Position numbers and translations under genes: made by a program. 64,000 nucleotides of DNA from NCBI RefSeq assembly GCF_003938605.1, contig NZ_RHWX01000006.1:1-64000 (forward strand), read 5' to 3'. Positions 62,500-64,000 of the stretch are shown one piece after another (within the stretch, counting starts at the first letter, position 1; each line of letters opens with the position of its first letter). Source of the stretch: Brevundimonas sp. 357 (GTDB lineage Bacteria; Pseudomonadota; Alphaproteobacteria; Caulobacterales; Caulobacteraceae). Below the pieces are notes generated by a model. The model searched no databases. It saw only the letters and a program-made list of their open reading frames with translations, and was not told the DNA's origin.

Positions 62500-63813
62500 A
62501 TGGCGTTGCGTTTCGGAGACGGGCGGCTCGGCCTGGCCATGGGGCTTGTCCTGTTTTCGGCGGAGGCCGCCCTGGCGCAGGTGAGACTGGACGCCGCCTC
62601 GGCCACGACGGTCTTCGGACAGGCCCAGGCCTTGTGCGACGCGGACGCCGGTCGGGCGTGGGGCGTGTCGCTATGCGGGCCGATCCTGATCGCCGATCCG
62701 GCGTCGCGCGACTTCATCGCCAATGCGGACGGCGTCGATGCGCCCCTGGCGCAGGAGGGCGCGCTCTTCATAGGGCGGCTGCCGGACGCCGTGCCCATCG
62801 CGAATACGGCGGTGCGCTGGAACGGTCGGGTCTGGACCATGCTGATGACGCCGCTGCCGGAAGATGAGGCGGCGCGGTCCATCCTGCTGATGCACGAGGC
62901 CTGGCATCGTATCCAGGACCAGATCGGTCTGAAGACGACCCATGCCGACCAGCCTCAACTGGAGACCGAGGCGGGTCGGCTGTCCCTGCGTCTGGAGTTG
63001 CGGGCCCTGTCGGCGGCGCTCGCGGCGGTCGAGCCGGCGGAGCGCCGTCGGGCGGTCGAGGACGCGCTGGTTTTCCGGGCCTGGCGACATGCCCGATTCC
63101 CGAAGTCGCAGGCCGCCGAGGACGCCATGGAGCGGAACGAGGGCGTTGCCGAATACACCGGCCGCCTGTTGTCGCGCGATGATCAGATGATGTCTCGCCT
63201 CGCCGCCCACCTGGCCAGGGGCGACCGGGTACGCGCATACGCCCGATCCTTCGCCTATTACACCGGCCCCGCCTATGGCGTCCTTCTGGATGAGGCTGCG
63301 CCGGGCTGGAAGGCGGACTGGGATCGTCGCGAGGGACTGGTGCGGATGCTGGCGCGCGCGCTGGAGTTGGCGGTCGCCGTCGATGACGAGGCGTTCGCGG
63401 AACGCGGCGCGCGATACGGGGCGGCGCAGATCGAGGCCGAGGAATCGGCAAGGGCGCGCGAACAGGCGGCGCGCGTCGCCGCCCTGAGGGCCGGACTGGT
63501 GGACGGTCCCGTTCTGACGGCGCCCGTATCCGGCGCCAGCTTCAGCTTTGACCCCAATCAGGTGACCCCTCTGCCGCCGGAAGGGTCGGTCTATGGCGTC
63601 ATTCGCGCCGCGGCGGACTGGGGCGTGCTGGAGGTCAAGAAGGGCGGCGCCCTTCTGTCGAGCGATTGGTCGCGCCTGTCCGTGGCCATTGCCGAAACGA
63701 GCGCGACGCCGGACGGGATGACGGGGGACGGCTGGACCCTGACGCTGAAGCCGGAGTGGATGGCGACGCCGGGACCGCGCGAGGGAGATTGGACGATCAG
63801 GCGGCGGCCCTGA
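62500..63813 (+). CDS. Secreted HExxH metallopeptidase-like protein
   Basis: A 437-residue protein with a signal peptide ending at 'AALAQVR'. The zinc motif is 'LLMHEAWHRIQDQ' (His132, Glu133, His136) and a distant Glu214 or Glu218 ('ERNEGVAEYTGRL') may be the third ligand, as in gluzincins with a long insert. The central part is helical; the C-terminal 90 residues are beta-rich ('VYGVIRAAADWGVLEVKKGG'). I know no named family for this layout. ATG 62500 has AAAGGGG upstream; the frame is open to 62470. Confidence 0.6.
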   Translation: MALRFGDGRLGLAMGLVLFSAEAALAQVRLDAASATTVFGQAQALCDADAGRAWGVSLCGPILIADPASRDFIANADGVDAPLAQEGALFIGRLPDAVPIANTAVRWNGRVWTMLMTPLPEDEAARSILLMHEAWHRIQDQIGLKTTHADQPQLETEAGRLSLRLELRALSAALAAVEPAERRRAVEDALVFRAWRHARFPKSQAAEDAMERNEGVAEYTGRLLSRDDQMMSRLAAHLARGDRVRAYARSFAYYTGPAYGVLLDEAAPGWKADWDRREGLVRMLARALELAVAVDDEAFAERGARYGAAQIEAEESARAREQAARVAALRAGLVDGPVLTAPVSGASFSFDPNQVTPLPPEGSVYGVIRAAADWGVLEVKKGGALLSSDWSRLSVAIAETSATPDGMTGDGWTLTLKPEWMATPGPREGDWTIRRRP

Positions 63814-63868
63814 TCGGGAACCGCCGCCCTTCGAGTGGGGAAGGATCGGCCGCCGGGGCGGCCGAGGT

Positions 63869-64000
63869 TCACCAGGCGCCGATCTTCTCGGCTTCCTTGT
63901 GGCTGATGGGGTGTTGGGCGGCCTTGTGGTCTTCCTCGGCGAGGAAGCGGGCGGCTTCCAGGGCGGCCATGCAGCCCATGCCCGCCGCCGTCACGGCCTG
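63869..64000 (-). CDS. trxB: Thioredoxin-disulfide reductase, 3' end only
   Basis: The last 43 codons run in from the right edge. 'QAVTAAGMGCMAALEAARFL' is the C-terminal FAD-contacting helix of thioredoxin reductase, followed by a short acidic tail ending 'EKIGAW'. The CxxC and nucleotide domains lie outside the window. It is convergent with the metallopeptidase-like gene; GGCCGCC/GGCGGCC at 63848-63863 could form a hairpin between them. Confidence 0.8.
   Translation of the reverse strand, partial: QAVTAAGMGCMAALEAARFLAEEDHKAAQHPISHKEAEKIGAW

Overview
The window is high-GC, densely coded chromosomal DNA with the gene content of an aerobic alphaproteobacterium of the Caulobacteraceae, most likely Brevundimonas or a close relative. 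The reasons are several large TonB-dependent receptors, tandem S46 dipeptidyl peptidases, an M14 carboxypeptidase, SleB-type wall hydrolases, DUF1289 and DUF6481 proteins, and two families of short intergenic palindromic repeats. This assignment is inferred from gene content; I saw no rRNA or tRNA gene, CRISPR array, insertion sequence or phage.

Region by region. 1-5 kb: the tail of a ferredoxin-reductase-like flavoprotein, a siderophore receptor with its PiuC-type hydroxylase behind a Fur-like site, and a convergent hybrid histidine kinase. 5-9.6 kb: a divergent peptidoglycan-recycling pair (Mpl-like ligase and LD-carboxypeptidase), a retropepsin-like protease, a DUF1289 protein, a free-standing 53-codon gene with its own promoter, structured leader and terminator, and a crotonase. 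9.7-12.7 kb: a three-gene ABC exporter (adaptor, ATPase, FtsX-like permease). 12.9-18.2 kb: two tandem S46 peptidases flanking a YdeI-like protein, then a GNAT gene. 18.2-22.4 kb (minus strand): pgsA, carbonic anhydrase, uvrC, a YdcZ-like transporter and a Nudix hydrolase. 22.5-25.5 kb: a 26-residue membrane microprotein coupled to a pterin-gene run (FolM/PTR1-like reductase, PTPS/QueD-like protein, FolB), two small membrane proteins and a short GNAT protein. 26-28.5 kb: uvrB.

28.8-35.4 kb: two large TonB-dependent receptors in tandem, sharing near-identical terminators and a related 15-bp palindrome upstream. 35.5-38.3 kb: a tightly overlapping three-gene operon (ketosynthase III-like enzyme, haem-oxygenase-like diiron protein, protein of unknown family) that looks like a small uncharacterised lipid or metabolite pathway. 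38.5-45.1 kb: a carboxylate symporter, a secreted M61-like metallopeptidase homologue, a lipoprotein and a secreted M14 carboxypeptidase. 45.3-52.8 kb: an SDR, a PadR/HAAS regulatory pair with overlapping palindromes, an alkylation-repair pair in which the glycosylase part of the Ada-AlkA protein is missing, ilvA and an XRE regulator with a membrane partner.

52.8-57.4 kb holds de novo NAD synthesis (nadA, an M50 peptidase, nadB, nadC) behind a palindromic operator. nadB carries an in-frame TGA in the middle of an otherwise intact reading frame. 57.5-64 kb is a wall and stress region: two divergent SleB paralogues enclosing a small lipoprotein, a DUF6481 protein, a small secreted protein and Dps, followed by a secreted HExxH protein and the 3' end of trxB.

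Taken together the region favours scavenging and export across the envelope (iron, peptides), wall recycling, and DNA or oxidative-stress repair.
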